64,000 nt of DNA. It comes from Bacillus sp. NTK034 (GTDB lineage: Bacteria; Bacillota; Bacilli; Bacillales; Cytobacillaceae). Positions 9,247 to 17,850 of the stretch are shown here, in pieces. Under the pieces are notes generated by a model. It was not told the origin of the DNA. It worked only from the letters and a program-made list of their open reading frames with translations, and searched no databases. The first letter of the stretch is position 1. Each line of letters starts with the position of its first letter. Position numbers and translations under genes: made by a program. Location: contig NZ_JAFKOJ010000004.1 of the NCBI RefSeq assembly GCF_017303275.1, positions 62,001-126,000 on the forward strand. Reading direction: 5' to 3'.

Positions 9247-9274
9247 TTTCAATTATTCTAAAAGGGAATATAAT
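9247..9274 (+). promoter_or_regulatory. promoter of the solute-binding protein gene
   Basis: A perfect TATAAT at 9269-9274 directly abuts the first operator. A weak -35 (TTTCAA at 9247-9252, 16 bp spacing) precedes it. A better TTGACT at 9231 is too distant. The weak -35 may mean an activator helps, or that I have misplaced it. Confidence 0.5.
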
Positions 9275-9290
9275 ATGTAACCGGTTACAT
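9275..9290. promoter_or_regulatory. LacI-type operator 1 (perfect palindrome)
   Basis: ATGTAACCGGTTACAT is a perfect 16-bp palindrome with the central CG typical of LacI/GalR operators. It sits immediately after the -10 element, where a bound repressor would block transcription. The core also fits the CcpA cre consensus TGWAANCGNTNWCA. Confidence 0.8.
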
Positions 9291-9372
9291 AAGAGGTTAT
9301 AATAAGTTGGTATCCCGCTCTAACAACTGCTATTGATTCAAAATTGTTAGGAACAGCCTTTTGTAGCTAAAT

Positions 9373-9388
9373 ATGTAACCGGTTCCAC
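9373..9388. promoter_or_regulatory. LacI-type operator 2 (imperfect)
   Basis: ATGTAACCGGTTCCAC keeps the left half and centre of operator 1, with the right half altered. It lies 98 bp downstream of operator 1, in the leader, so DNA looping between the two is possible. Confidence 0.65.
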
Positions 9389-9512
9389 ACCATTGTGATT
9401 CTGTAAGCTATTATATTATCAATCTTCTTATAAGCATGAAGGGCAAAGGGGGTACAATCATTCGCCGATTCAATTTGTTTATGAAAAATTAACTTTTTTA
9501 GGGGGAAAAGTG

Positions 9513-10991
9513 ATGAGAAAATCTTTTATAGCCATATTAAGTCTTATTTTGGTTTTGGGTTTACTGGCGGCTTGTACAAACAAAGAAGAAGCAGGTCAGG
9601 GAGATAAAAAAGATAAAGGGGGAGCCACAACAATCCGTGTTGTAATGAAGGATGATAACAGCTCTAACCCTGTATCAGAAAAATATTATGATGCGATTGA
9701 AAAAGGGCTCCTTGAAGATGAAAATATTAAAGTGAATTTTGAATTAGTCGACCTCCCGCAAGGCAACTATGCTGAGAAGTTAAACTTACTGCTCAATAGC
9801 GGCGATATTCCTGACATGATTTATTTCCAAGGCGGAGATCAAGCCATGGCTGATCAAGGTTTATTAGAGGATTTAAGACCTTACATCAAGGAATCAAAAT
9901 ATCTTAAGGATATCGTTCAGCCATTTAACGAAAAAAGACTTGAAAATTATCCTTATCTGCTATGGATTAAACCACTTGCTCCTAAAGTTCCTGTCATTAG
10001 AGGAGACTGGTTTAACAAAATGGAAACTTCTAAAGCACTAAAGGAAAATCCAACTGTGGACAATTACTATGCATTTTTCAAAGAATTAGTTGAAAAACAG
10101 CCAGGCGGCGATAAACCTAAATATGCCATTACAGTTGCCGGTGACATAGCAGAAATCGACTATATGTTTGATATGGCTTTTGGGATCGATAAGACTTGGC
10201 TGCAAAAAGAAGATGGATCTTATGAATACGCAAGAGTTTCAAAGCAGCAAAAAGAAAAGCTTGAATTCTATAATAAGTTATACAAAGAAGGTCTTTTGGA
10301 TCCCCAATACTTAACAAAGCAATGGGATACGAAAGAAAAAGCATTCTTTGATGGAGATGCTGCGATCATCCCAGGTACAGCAGGTAAGGTAATCGATATT
10401 TATGAAGGCAAAATGGTTCAAGTAAGCGGAGAAGAAGCTTCACTAGTCATGCTGCCGCCTGCGAAGGGCGAGTATCAAGGATTTGGTGCTACGGATGTTA
10501 CAAAAGAATCAAGAGGTATTGCAATCTCTGCTAATTCTGAGAATAAGGATCTTGTGTTTAAGATTCTGGATTATATGGCAAGCCCTGAAGGACAAATGAT
10601 CGACCGATTCGGATTCGAAGGCGATCATTATAACGTAGTGGATGGAAAACTTCAGCTTACTGATAAATATTACAGTGAATGGTTTGCTAGATTCTGGGAG
10701 CCAGCTGATTATACTCCGGCCACTCCAGTAGATGATACGACACCATTATTAAGTGAATCTGCGGAAAAATCACTTCAATCAGCAGAAGAGTTTTATGCAG
10801 AAGACAATAGCTTCATAATCCCGGAAGAATATGTAGCTAACTGGGATGCTATGCAAAACCTGTATATGGAATTTACAACGGACATCATTACTGGCAAGCG
10901 TCCAATCTCTGATTTCGAAAAATTCGTTAAAGAGTGGAACGAAGCAGGCGGAGAACAGATTACAGAACTTGCAAATAAAAATTTAAGATAA
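9513..10991 (+). CDS. extracellular solute-binding lipoprotein of a CUT1-type ABC transporter
   Basis: A 492-residue lipoprotein. The signal sequence ends at the lipobox LAAC, followed by a charged linker (NKEEAGQGDKKDKG). The mature part reads like a family 1 solute-binding protein of the LplA type: NSGDIPDMIYFQG and MADQGLLEDLRPYI near the N-terminal lobe and GFGATDVTKESRGIAIS in the ligand cleft region. The start is the ATG after GGGGGAAAA; the GTG one codon earlier is also possible. A terminator follows directly, so this gene is probably made in excess over the permeases, as is usual for binding proteins. It is controlled by two operators and presumably delivers its ligand to the permeases encoded at 15977-17778. 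Confidence 0.87.
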   Translation: MRKSFIAILSLILVLGLLAACTNKEEAGQGDKKDKGGATTIRVVMKDDNSSNPVSEKYYDAIEKGLLEDENIKVNFELVDLPQGNYAEKLNLLLNSGDIPDMIYFQGGDQAMADQGLLEDLRPYIKESKYLKDIVQPFNEKRLENYPYLLWIKPLAPKVPVIRGDWFNKMETSKALKENPTVDNYYAFFKELVEKQPGGDKPKYAITVAGDIAEIDYMFDMAFGIDKTWLQKEDGSYEYARVSKQQKEKLEFYNKLYKEGLLDPQYLTKQWDTKEKAFFDGDAAIIPGTAGKVIDIYEGKMVQVSGEEASLVMLPPAKGEYQGFGATDVTKESRGIAISANSENKDLVFKILDYMASPEGQMIDRFGFEGDHYNVVDGKLQLTDKYYSEWFARFWEPADYTPATPVDDTTPLLSESAEKSLQSAEEFYAEDNSFIIPEEYVANWDAMQNLYMEFTTDIITGKRPISDFEKFVKEWNEAGGEQITELANKNLR

Positions 10992-10995
10992 TACT

Positions 10996-11033
10996 AAAAA
11001 AATAGTGGAGACTCCGTTCTCCACTATTTTTTT
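10996..11033 (+). terminator. intra-operon terminator after the binding-protein gene
   Basis: AATAGTGGAGA (11001-11011) pairs perfectly with TCTCCACTATT (11018-11028) around CTCCGT. A and T tracts extend the stem and give a U-run to 11033. Since the next gene begins only 28 bp later with no obvious new promoter, this probably reduces rather than ends transcription of the downstream genes. Confidence 0.85.
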
Positions 11034-11061
11034 AGAAAACTTTAGCATAGGGGGACCTCAT

Positions 11062-12054
11062 TTGGATTTCGAACAATGGTATAAGCGAGTATATGGCTGT
11101 TTAATAGGATTATCAGTGGGTGACGCGTTGGGAGCTCCAACGGAAGGCTTGGCTTTGGAAGAGATACGGGAAAAATATGGATGGATCAATGACTTTGTCA
11201 ATGATGATCCAGTTGGAACAGATGATACCGAATACACCATGCTGACAGCTAAAATTATCTTAAAATATGGAAACAAATTAAACTATGAGGATATGACAAG
11301 AGAATGGACTAACTATCTTGTTTCCCAGGAAGGCGGCTTTAAAGGCGGCGGCTTTAGTGAAGTTGAGGCTATCTTTAATCTGCGAAAAGGGCTTGCTACT
11401 CCTGCCACGGGTGTCGATAATCACCAAATGTGGAGTGACGGGGTGGCCATGAGAATTTCTCCGATTGGCATCTATTGTGCAGGCGATCCGGAGGAAGCGG
11501 CCAGGCTGGCTGAGATTGAAGCTAGAGTAAGCCACGACCGGGATGGAGTATATTGCGGTCAAGCTGTGGCCGCAAGTGTTGCTTACGCCATGACGGGAAA
11601 CGATTGGCAAAAGGTAATTGAAACAGGAATGTACCACATACCTAAGGATTCCTGGACATATCGGAAAATCGGCGAGGCTGTAGAAATTGGCACAAAGTAT
11701 ACGAATGTTCAAGATGCTATGGAGGAGCTCTACAATAAGATCTCTATTTTCTACTATCCTTGGGCCGATATGGGACCGGAAGCTATTCCGCTCGCTTATG
11801 GTGTGTTTGCTGCAGCAAAGGGTGAGTATATTCCTGCTGTCCTGGGCGGAGTCAATATTGGAAGAGATTCTGATACGATTGCGGCTATGAATGGTGCAAT
11901 GGCAGGAGCATTACATGGTGCCGATGCTGTGCCAAAGGATTGGCAGGACCGGATTAATATTATTCGCGGACGTTGTGTTTTGGCCATGAAAGGGATAGAT
12001 GTCCGTGATATTGCCAGAGATTTAACAAACGTAATAATAGGAGGAAAAGAGTAA
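11062..12054 (+). CDS. ADP-ribosylglycohydrolase family protein 1
   Basis: A 330-residue all-helical ARH/DraG-type hydrolase. GLSVGDALGAPTEG near the N-terminus, GTDDT (52-56) and GRDSDT (267-272) form the paired metal site expected to hold two Mg2+ or Mn2+ ions. Family members cut N- or O-glycosidic bonds of ADP-ribose or related ribosyl groups. The start chosen is TTG at 11062, seven nt after AGGGGG; an earlier in-frame GTG lies inside the terminator stem. The stop overlaps the ATG of the next ARH gene. Context (sugar transporter, ribokinase) suggests a catabolic ribosyl hydrolase rather than reversal of protein modification. Confidence 0.85.
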   Translation: MDFEQWYKRVYGCLIGLSVGDALGAPTEGLALEEIREKYGWINDFVNDDPVGTDDTEYTMLTAKIILKYGNKLNYEDMTREWTNYLVSQEGGFKGGGFSEVEAIFNLRKGLATPATGVDNHQMWSDGVAMRISPIGIYCAGDPEEAARLAEIEARVSHDRDGVYCGQAVAASVAYAMTGNDWQKVIETGMYHIPKDSWTYRKIGEAVEIGTKYTNVQDAMEELYNKISIFYYPWADMGPEAIPLAYGVFAAAKGEYIPAVLGGVNIGRDSDTIAAMNGAMAGALHGADAVPKDWQDRINIIRGRCVLAMKGIDVRDIARDLTNVIIGGKE

Positions 12055-13094
12055 TGTCTTATGATAAAATTTACGGTTCTCTTCTCGGGATGGCAATGGG
12101 TGATTCGGCAGGCTTTGCTGCGATGTATCATAGATCGCTCGTACTCCCTCCTAAGCGGAGAAATCGTTTATGGAGCTTTAGCCAAATTACGGACCGGCAT
12201 CGGATTAATAAAATTTCATTGCCCTTCACACATGCCTTGAGCGAGGAAATTTTAGATTTCTGCGGAACAGATGATACAGAATTTGCAATCATCGCGGCCC
12301 AAATGATTTTGGATTGCGGGAATGAAATTACGGAAGAAAAATTACTTCATGGCTGGATGAAATATATAGTAGAACCTGAGCAGGAAATTTGGAGCGGAGT
12401 AAGTGAGAGAGCTTCTATTGAAAACATCAAAAAAGGAATCCTTCCACCGGCATCTGGCAATGACAATCCACATCACTATGATGATGGCTCAGTTTCACGT
12501 GCGGTTCCAATCGGTCTTATATATAAAAACCAGCCTGAAAAAGCTGCAAGTACAGCACAAAAAATGGCTTCTATCACAAATGCTGAAGATGGCGTCTATG
12601 CAGCCCAGGCAATGGCTGCCAGTATAGCTGTTGCCCTATCAGGTGCTTCTCCGCAGGAAATAGTGGAAGAAGGATTAAAGTACGTACCGGAAAATACCTG
12701 GATTTGGAGAAAAATGGAGATTGCCCTAAATGTACTGGAAGAAACCAATGGGGACGGATTTGCAGCCATACCGCTATGGCAAAAACGAGTAGTCAATGCG
12801 GTCTATAACTATGCCAATATTGCTCCTGAAACACTTGCAGTAGCCTATGCTATTTTCCTAAGTACAGAAGGAAATCTGCAAAAAGGAATTCAGCTGGCAT
12901 CATTACTGCCGAAACAGTCCGATAGTATGCCTGCAATGGTAGGTGCTCTATCTGGAGCCTCGCAGGGTGCAAATGCGGTCCCGGAAACGTGGAAAGAAGC
13001 ATTAGATAAAATTAAAGGAATTTGTATTCCCAGTTTACAAGGGACATCACTAAAAGATGTTGCTGCCAAATTGGCCATCTATGAAAATGCTTAA
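12054..13094 (+). CDS. ADP-ribosylglycohydrolase family protein 2 (second metal motif degenerate)
   Basis: A 346-residue paralogue of the preceding gene, joined to it by a one-base stop/start overlap with GGAGG upstream. The N-terminal GTDDT (71-75) is kept, but the C-terminal GRDSDT is replaced by PKQSDS (286-291), which loses the first aspartate that normally binds metal. There is also a basic insertion near residues 30-50 (PPKRRNRLW). It may be inactive alone and act as a structural or regulatory partner of ARH 1, or bind only one metal ion. The fold assignment is firm; the loss of activity is inference. Confidence 0.82.
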   Translation: MSYDKIYGSLLGMAMGDSAGFAAMYHRSLVLPPKRRNRLWSFSQITDRHRINKISLPFTHALSEEILDFCGTDDTEFAIIAAQMILDCGNEITEEKLLHGWMKYIVEPEQEIWSGVSERASIENIKKGILPPASGNDNPHHYDDGSVSRAVPIGLIYKNQPEKAASTAQKMASITNAEDGVYAAQAMAASIAVALSGASPQEIVEEGLKYVPENTWIWRKMEIALNVLEETNGDGFAAIPLWQKRVVNAVYNYANIAPETLAVAYAIFLSTEGNLQKGIQLASLLPKQSDSMPAMVGALSGASQGANAVPETWKEALDKIKGICIPSLQGTSLKDVAAKLAIYENA

Positions 13095-13220
13095 AGTCTA
13101 ATATAATAATGTTTTTATAGGATGCACGGTTCACCTTAAGAAAAGAGGAGTATGTGATCGTGCCTTCTTACTATTGAGATAATTGCAATATAAAACTGTA
13201 CACATTGAGCTAATAATTGG

Positions 13221-13250
13221 TTGACAGGGACTGGCGTTAAACGGTACCAT
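13221..13250 (+). promoter_or_regulatory. promoter of the atuA-like/kinase/permease transcript
   Basis: TTGACA at 13221-13226 and TACCAT at 13245-13250 are 18 bp apart. Operator 3 begins 14 bp after the -10, so it covers the likely transcription start. Confidence 0.55.
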
Positions 13251-13263
13251 AAGGATATACAAT

Positions 13264-13279
13264 GTGTAACCGGTTACAT
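13264..13279. promoter_or_regulatory. LacI-type operator 3
   Basis: GTGTAACCGGTTACAT contains the perfect 14-bp core TGTAACCGGTTACA. It lies just downstream of the presumed promoter, in the gap between ARH 2 and the atuA-like gene. Confidence 0.8.
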
Positions 13280-13317
13280 GTCCTTTGGGTTTTATAACCA
13301 TATTTTTTTGAGAAAAT

Positions 13318-13333
13318 GTGTAACCGGTTACAT
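13318..13333. promoter_or_regulatory. LacI-type operator 4
   Basis: GTGTAACCGGTTACAT again, identical to operator 3 and 54 bp from it start to start, about five helical turns. This spacing would place two repressor dimers on the same DNA face. Confidence 0.8.
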
Positions 13334-13385
13334 ATTGAGCGTTTTATCAATAAGAAAACAGACAAATAAAGAAGAGGTTATTAAT

Positions 13386-14744
13386 ATGACTAGCAGTGAT
13401 GTACGTATTGTTTCACCGTGCGGGATATTAGGATATGGATTTCCGGAAGAGTCATTTAACAGAGCCTTTGAGAATGACCAAAAGGTTCATGGAATTGTAG
13501 TGGATGCCGGGTCGACTGATGCAGGTCCGCATAAGCTCGGTGCGGGTGTTGCGATTGTAAGCCGCCGGGCAACCAAAAAGGATTTGGATATCATCATTAA
13601 AAATGGTGTTCCCCGGGACATTCCCATTGTGATTGGGTCTGCTGGCGGAGCCGGTGCCAAGCCGCATATGGAGTGGACGCTGGATATTATTAAAGAAATC
13701 CTGGATGAACGCTGCTTAACAGCTAAAATTGCCATGATTTGGGCCGACTTTACACAGGAAGAAATCATAAAAGCTAACCATGAGGGCAGAATTAACCCTC
13801 TAACGCCAAACATTCCAGCTCTTACAGATGAAGCCATTCAAGAAACAAACAACATTGTTGCTCAGATGGGACATGAGCCCATTTTGGAAGCTCTCAAAAA
13901 CGGGGCAGACATTATAGTCTGTGGCAGAGCATATGATCCATCGCCATTTGCGGCAGTTGGAATTTACTGCGGCAAAGACCCTGGTCTCGCTTACCATCTG
14001 GGAAAAATATTAGAATGCGGGGCACTATGTGCTGAACCAGGTACAACAAAGGATTGTATTGTTGGAACATTAAAGGAAGATTCCTTCACCGTTCAATCGT
14101 TGAATCCAATGCGTAAATGTTCGCCGATTAGTGTGAGTGCCCATACTTTTTACGAAAAAGAGCATCCATACCTTTTACATGGACCGGGCATCATCCTTGA
14201 CCTTAGTCAATGTGAGTTTACCCAAGTGAGTGACGGGGTTGTCGAGGTTAAGAATAGTAAACTGCAAAAAAATGATCATTATTACATCAAGCTGGAAGGT
14301 GCACGAAAGGTTGCATATAGAACCTTTGTCATCGCAGGTGTCCGTGACCCGATTTTAGTAGGGAATATCGAAGAAATTGAGGAGCTTGTGATGGAGCAGG
14401 TAAGGGATTATTACGAGGACATCCCGGAAGAGGATTATGCTATCAACTTCTATAATTATGGAAAAAATGGAGTGCTCGGTTCAAAAGAATGCGCACCATT
14501 CCAGGGACATGAGATTGGTGTCATGTTTGAAGTGGTTGCCAAAACACAGGAACTTGCAAACAGTATTTGCTCGAGTGTAAGATCGACATTTCTTCATTAC
14601 GGATATGAGAATCGGAAATCAACAGCTGGAAATTTAGCCTTTCCATTTGCACCAAGTGATGTAGAGTTTGGACCTGTGTATGAGTTTTCTCTCTATCACC
14701 TAATGGAAATCACTGAAAATCCATTTGTTATTGAGTATTTGTAA
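13386..14744 (+). CDS. AtuA (DUF1446) family protein
   Basis: A 452-residue cytoplasmic protein matching the acyclic terpene utilisation AtuA family: SPCGILGYGFPEESF, VVDAGSTDAGPHKLG, GSAGGAGAKPHMEWT, and CGRAYDPSPFAAVG. The biochemical role of the family is not settled. The start is the ATG at 13386 after GAAGAGG; a longer in-frame reading upstream would translate through both operators and is rejected. It is followed at 12 bp by its usual small partner, a DUF4387 protein. Its presence in a sugar-type island with ARH hydrolases and a kinase suggests action on the non-sugar part or on an acid intermediate, but this is inference. Confidence 0.8.
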   Translation: MTSSDVRIVSPCGILGYGFPEESFNRAFENDQKVHGIVVDAGSTDAGPHKLGAGVAIVSRRATKKDLDIIIKNGVPRDIPIVIGSAGGAGAKPHMEWTLDIIKEILDERCLTAKIAMIWADFTQEEIIKANHEGRINPLTPNIPALTDEAIQETNNIVAQMGHEPILEALKNGADIIVCGRAYDPSPFAAVGIYCGKDPGLAYHLGKILECGALCAEPGTTKDCIVGTLKEDSFTVQSLNPMRKCSPISVSAHTFYEKEHPYLLHGPGIILDLSQCEFTQVSDGVVEVKNSKLQKNDHYYIKLEGARKVAYRTFVIAGVRDPILVGNIEEIEELVMEQVRDYYEDIPEEDYAINFYNYGKNGVLGSKECAPFQGHEIGVMFEVVAKTQELANSICSSVRSTFLHYGYENRKSTAGNLAFPFAPSDVEFGPVYEFSLYHLMEITENPFVIEYL

Positions 14745-14756
14745 GGGGATGAAAAC

Positions 14757-15068
14757 ATGGCCGCTTTATTTGAACTAGCTAAAGTATTACGAAGTAAAAA
14801 CGCAGGACCATTTGAGCTGACATTCGATATTTTATTTGATTCCAAGGAAGTTTATGAGCGGGTAAAGAATTCGGGGAAAATCAATAACCAAACCATTTGT
14901 GATTTGTATAACCTCACTGCAGACCAGATTGACCATCTCGTTTTCTATGACCAGGCACTTGGAATTAAGATTACGATTTTAAGAGATATCTCCTCTGGAA
15001 CAGTTGGAGACCGGGATGTATATGGGGCACAGCAGCATGCACCGTTAATGAATATACTGATTGATTAG
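14757..15068 (+). CDS. DUF4387 protein, partner of the AtuA-like protein
   Basis: A 103-residue cytoplasmic protein. LFELAKVLRSKNAGPFELTF, TFDILF, and GDRDVYGAQQHAPL are typical of DUF4387, which is commonly encoded next to or fused to AtuA/DUF1446 proteins. The ATG follows AAGGGGATGAAAAC. The two probably form one enzyme; reaction unknown. Confidence 0.82.
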   Translation: MAALFELAKVLRSKNAGPFELTFDILFDSKEVYERVKNSGKINNQTICDLYNLTADQIDHLVFYDQALGIKITILRDISSGTVGDRDVYGAQQHAPLMNILID

Positions 15069-15078
15069 GATGATGAAC

Positions 15079-16005
15079 ATGCAGAGAATAGCCGTTGTTG
15101 GAAGTATCAATATGGATTATTTTATTGAAAGCGAGGTACTGCCTAAATTAGGAGAAACCGTCCTGGGTGAGAATTTCTTTTTATCCATTGGCGGCAAGGG
15201 GGCCAATCAAGCTGTGGCAGCTGCCCGTCTTGGCGGTGATGTGTCCTTATTCGGATCGGTTGGTGATGATGAGAATAGTGATCTGATTATCAAAAAGCTG
15301 GAAAAGGAGAATATCAATCTTGTAAATCTCCAATCTGTAAAAGGATTGCCTACAGGAGCAGCGTTTATTGAGCTTTGTCAAAGTGAAAATCGCATCATTG
15401 TGGTACCTGGAGCAAATACACATACCAACGTTGACTATGTAAAAAAAACTGCAGCAGAGCTTCTGAACTACGATGTGATTGTATTTCAGCTAGAGACACC
15501 GTTAGAGATGATTGAGTATCTGGTTCCGCTCCTTTATGAACAAGGAAAAACGATTATTATCAACCCGGCTCCGGCACAAACACTCAGTCAAGAGCTGATT
15601 AACAAGGTGACCTATATCACACCGAATGAACACGAGTACAAATTAGTGTTTAACACGAATGATTCAATGGAAGAGCTGCTTGAAAAGTATCCAAATAAAT
15701 TAATTATTACGTGCGGTACAGAGGGGGTTCGTTTCTTTGATGGCACAGAGATCAAATTAGTTCCTTCCATTAAGGTGATTCCGGTTGATACAACTGGAGC
15801 TGGAGATACCTTTTCAGGAGCTTTCGCTGTGGCCATTGCAGAAGGGAAATGTCTTGAAGACAGCATACGTTTTGGCAACATAGCCGCTGGTTTATCGGTC
15901 ACTAAAAAGGGTGCTCAAACGGGAATGCCCAAGCGAAATGATGTGACTCAATTTGTAAAGGAAAAGGAGTATAAAGATGAAAAAGGGCATACTGAAGCAA
16001 ATTAA
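15079..16005 (+). CDS. ribokinase-like PfkB sugar kinase
   Basis: A 308-residue PfkB-family kinase. GSINMD at the N-terminus, GGKGANQAVAAARLGG in the substrate site, TPNEHE, and the ATP/catalytic motif DTTGAGDTFSGAF with its catalytic aspartate are all present and read most like ribokinase. It should phosphorylate the sugar freed by the ARH hydrolases. The ATG at 15079 has AGGA eight nt upstream; ATGs at 15070 and 15073 are alternatives. The 3' end overlaps the permease gene by 29 nt, which implies translational coupling. Confidence 0.85.
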   Translation: MQRIAVVGSINMDYFIESEVLPKLGETVLGENFFLSIGGKGANQAVAAARLGGDVSLFGSVGDDENSDLIIKKLEKENINLVNLQSVKGLPTGAAFIELCQSENRIIVVPGANTHTNVDYVKKTAAELLNYDVIVFQLETPLEMIEYLVPLLYEQGKTIIINPAPAQTLSQELINKVTYITPNEHEYKLVFNTNDSMEELLEKYPNKLIITCGTEGVRFFDGTEIKLVPSIKVIPVDTTGAGDTFSGAFAVAIAEGKCLEDSIRFGNIAAGLSVTKKGAQTGMPKRNDVTQFVKEKEYKDEKGHTEAN

Positions 16006-16876
16006 ATCAAGCTGGGTCCTCTATCTTATGCTTTTTCCAGCCCTCCTTTATTTTTCGATCTTCCACGTCGTTCCATTAATCGGAATGAAGCTGGCATTTC
16101 AGGATTACCGGATTATTGGTGATAATGTTTGGGTCGGATGGAAGCATTTTAAGGTTCTATTTAGCTCCCCAGCCTTTCTGGATGTGTTAAAAAATACCAT
16201 AATTATTAGTGTGATGAAGATTGTATTCTTTTTTCCAATTCCGATTATTTTATCATTATTGATCAATGAAGTAAGAGTCGGGAAGTTTAGAAAATATGTA
16301 CAGTCAATTGTTTACCTTCCTCACTTTTTATCATGGGTCGTTATTGCAGGAATCTGGATCGCATTGCTGAATCCGGAAGATGGCGGAGTCAACATGATTC
16401 GCAGCTTTTTCAATATGCCATCACTTGATTTCATGACAAGTAAGGACCATATCCGCTGGATATTGGTGTTCCAGGAAATATGGCGCAGTGCGGGATGGGA
16501 TTCCATTATTTACTTGGCAGCCATTCTAAAAATAAGTCCTTCTCTCTATGAAGCAGCCAAAATTGACGGGGCATCTAAAATACAGCAAATGAGATACATC
16601 ACGCTGCCGTCTTTAACTTCAACAATCATGACAGTCTTTATTCTAAATCTGGGATTCTTCATGAATGCAGGTTTTGACCAGGTCTTTAATATGATGAACA
16701 CTTCTGTCATCAGTGTAATCGACATTTTAGACACTTATGTATATCGAATCGGTCTCTTAAACGGCCAATATGCTTATGCAACGGCAGCGAGCCTTTTCAA
16801 AGGTGTAATTGGGGTTATCTTAATTTTGAGTACACACTTTATCTCAAAACGATTTACCGGTAAAGGTGTTTGGTAG
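15977..16876 (+). CDS. ABC transporter permease 1 (LplB/UgpA type)
   Basis: A 299-residue inner-membrane permease with six hydrophobic segments, starting KGILKQIKSSWVLYLMLFPAL. The EAA loop that docks to the ATPase is EAAKIDGASKIQQMRYITLP. It resembles the LplB branch of CUT1 permeases. The start (ATG after AAGGAG) lies within the end of the kinase gene. No ATPase gene occurs in the island, so a shared MsmX-type ATPase encoded elsewhere is presumably used. Confidence 0.88.
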   Translation: MKKGILKQIKSSWVLYLMLFPALLYFSIFHVVPLIGMKLAFQDYRIIGDNVWVGWKHFKVLFSSPAFLDVLKNTIIISVMKIVFFFPIPIILSLLINEVRVGKFRKYVQSIVYLPHFLSWVVIAGIWIALLNPEDGGVNMIRSFFNMPSLDFMTSKDHIRWILVFQEIWRSAGWDSIIYLAAILKISPSLYEAAKIDGASKIQQMRYITLPSLTSTIMTVFILNLGFFMNAGFDQVFNMMNTSVISVIDILDTYVYRIGLLNGQYAYATAASLFKGVIGVILILSTHFISKRFTGKGVW

Positions 16877-16890
16877 GAGGTGGGACGAAG

Positions 16891-17778
16891 ATGAATAAAT
16901 TAAAAAAATTGAGTGTTTCAACCATTATTATTTACAGCATTTTGTTTTTAATTTCATTAACAGTGCTAGTTCCGCTTCTTCACTTACTAGCAATGTCGCT
17001 ATCAGATCCTCTCAAGGTCCATAAGCTAAGCGGCCTGGGAATAATACCTGAAGGATTTTCACTCATTAACTACAAAATTCTATTATCAAACCCGCTAATT
17101 ATAAAAAGTATTTTCAATACCTTATTAATAACCATTGTGGGTACAGCCGTGAATCTATTGCTTACATCAATGACAGCCTATGTGCTGGCAAGAACGAAAT
17201 TTCCGGGCCGAAATTTTGTCATGATTTTCTTAATTGTCATCATGGTATTCGAACCAGGATTAATTCCTGAATACTTACTGGTGAAAAACCTGGGATTGCT
17301 GGATACGTATGCGTCCCTCATCCTGTATAAGACCATCAATATCTTTTACTTGTTTATCATGATGAGATTTTTTGAAGATGTTCCTGAAAGTATTTTGGAA
17401 GCAGCCCGTATGGATGGGGCTGGGCACTTTCGTATCTTCACAAAAATCATGCTGCCTTTATCCAAGCCAGCTTTGGCAACAATGGGTCTGTTTTATGGAG
17501 TTTATCACTGGAACGAATACTTCCGGGCGACAATCTACTTAACGGACACTGGCAAATGGCCTCTGCAGCTTGTTCTTCGGCAATTTGTAGTAGAACGTGA
17601 TAATACATCTCTATTAGGAGCGCAAAACTTCCTATCCTATGATCAAATAGCAACCCTTGATTTTGCCTCCCTGCAAGCAGGAACGATAATCATCTCGGTT
17701 GTACCTTTACTTCTGATTTATCCATTGATTCTAAAGTACTATGCGAAGGGTGCTTTTGAGGGTGGAGTCAAAGACTGA
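16891..17778 (+). CDS. ABC transporter permease 2 (YtcP/YesQ type)
   Basis: A 295-residue permease with six hydrophobic segments and the EAA loop EAARMDGAGHFRIFTKIMLP. The region GVYHWNEYFRATIYL is typical of YtcP/LplC-type CUT1 permeases. The start is the ATG after GGAGGTGG; it begins 14 bp after the stop of permease 1. The two permeases form the membrane channel for the binding protein at 9513-10991. Confidence 0.88.
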   Translation: MNKLKKLSVSTIIIYSILFLISLTVLVPLLHLLAMSLSDPLKVHKLSGLGIIPEGFSLINYKILLSNPLIIKSIFNTLLITIVGTAVNLLLTSMTAYVLARTKFPGRNFVMIFLIVIMVFEPGLIPEYLLVKNLGLLDTYASLILYKTINIFYLFIMMRFFEDVPESILEAARMDGAGHFRIFTKIMLPLSKPALATMGLFYGVYHWNEYFRATIYLTDTGKWPLQLVLRQFVVERDNTSLLGAQNFLSYDQIATLDFASLQAGTIIISVVPLLLIYPLILKYYAKGAFEGGVKD

Positions 17779-17850
17779 TTTTTACGCTCTATGTGGAATA
17801 GATTAAAAAATACACAAAGCGAAGTGTGTAGAAAAAAGGGAGTTCTTCAT

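Larger units (their letters stand above)
9067..9512 (+). other. intergenic region before the ARH island
   Basis: The 446-bp gap contains a terminator-like hairpin for the preceding operon (9125-9174), then a promoter-operator region for the solute-binding protein gene with two copies of a TGTAACCGGTT-type operator. The 120-nt leader between the second operator and the start codon shows no clear structure to me. Confidence 0.6.

Noticed and set aside
11005-11061. N-terminal extension of ARH 1 from a GTG
   Set aside because: The extension would be encoded by the terminator stem and its U-tract, and it has no ribosome site. TTG at 11062 after AGGGGG fits the family N-terminus.
13221-13385. 55-residue extension of the AtuA-like protein
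   Set aside because: It would begin at the TTG of the -35 hexamer and translate through two operators. ATG at 13386 gives the conserved family start.
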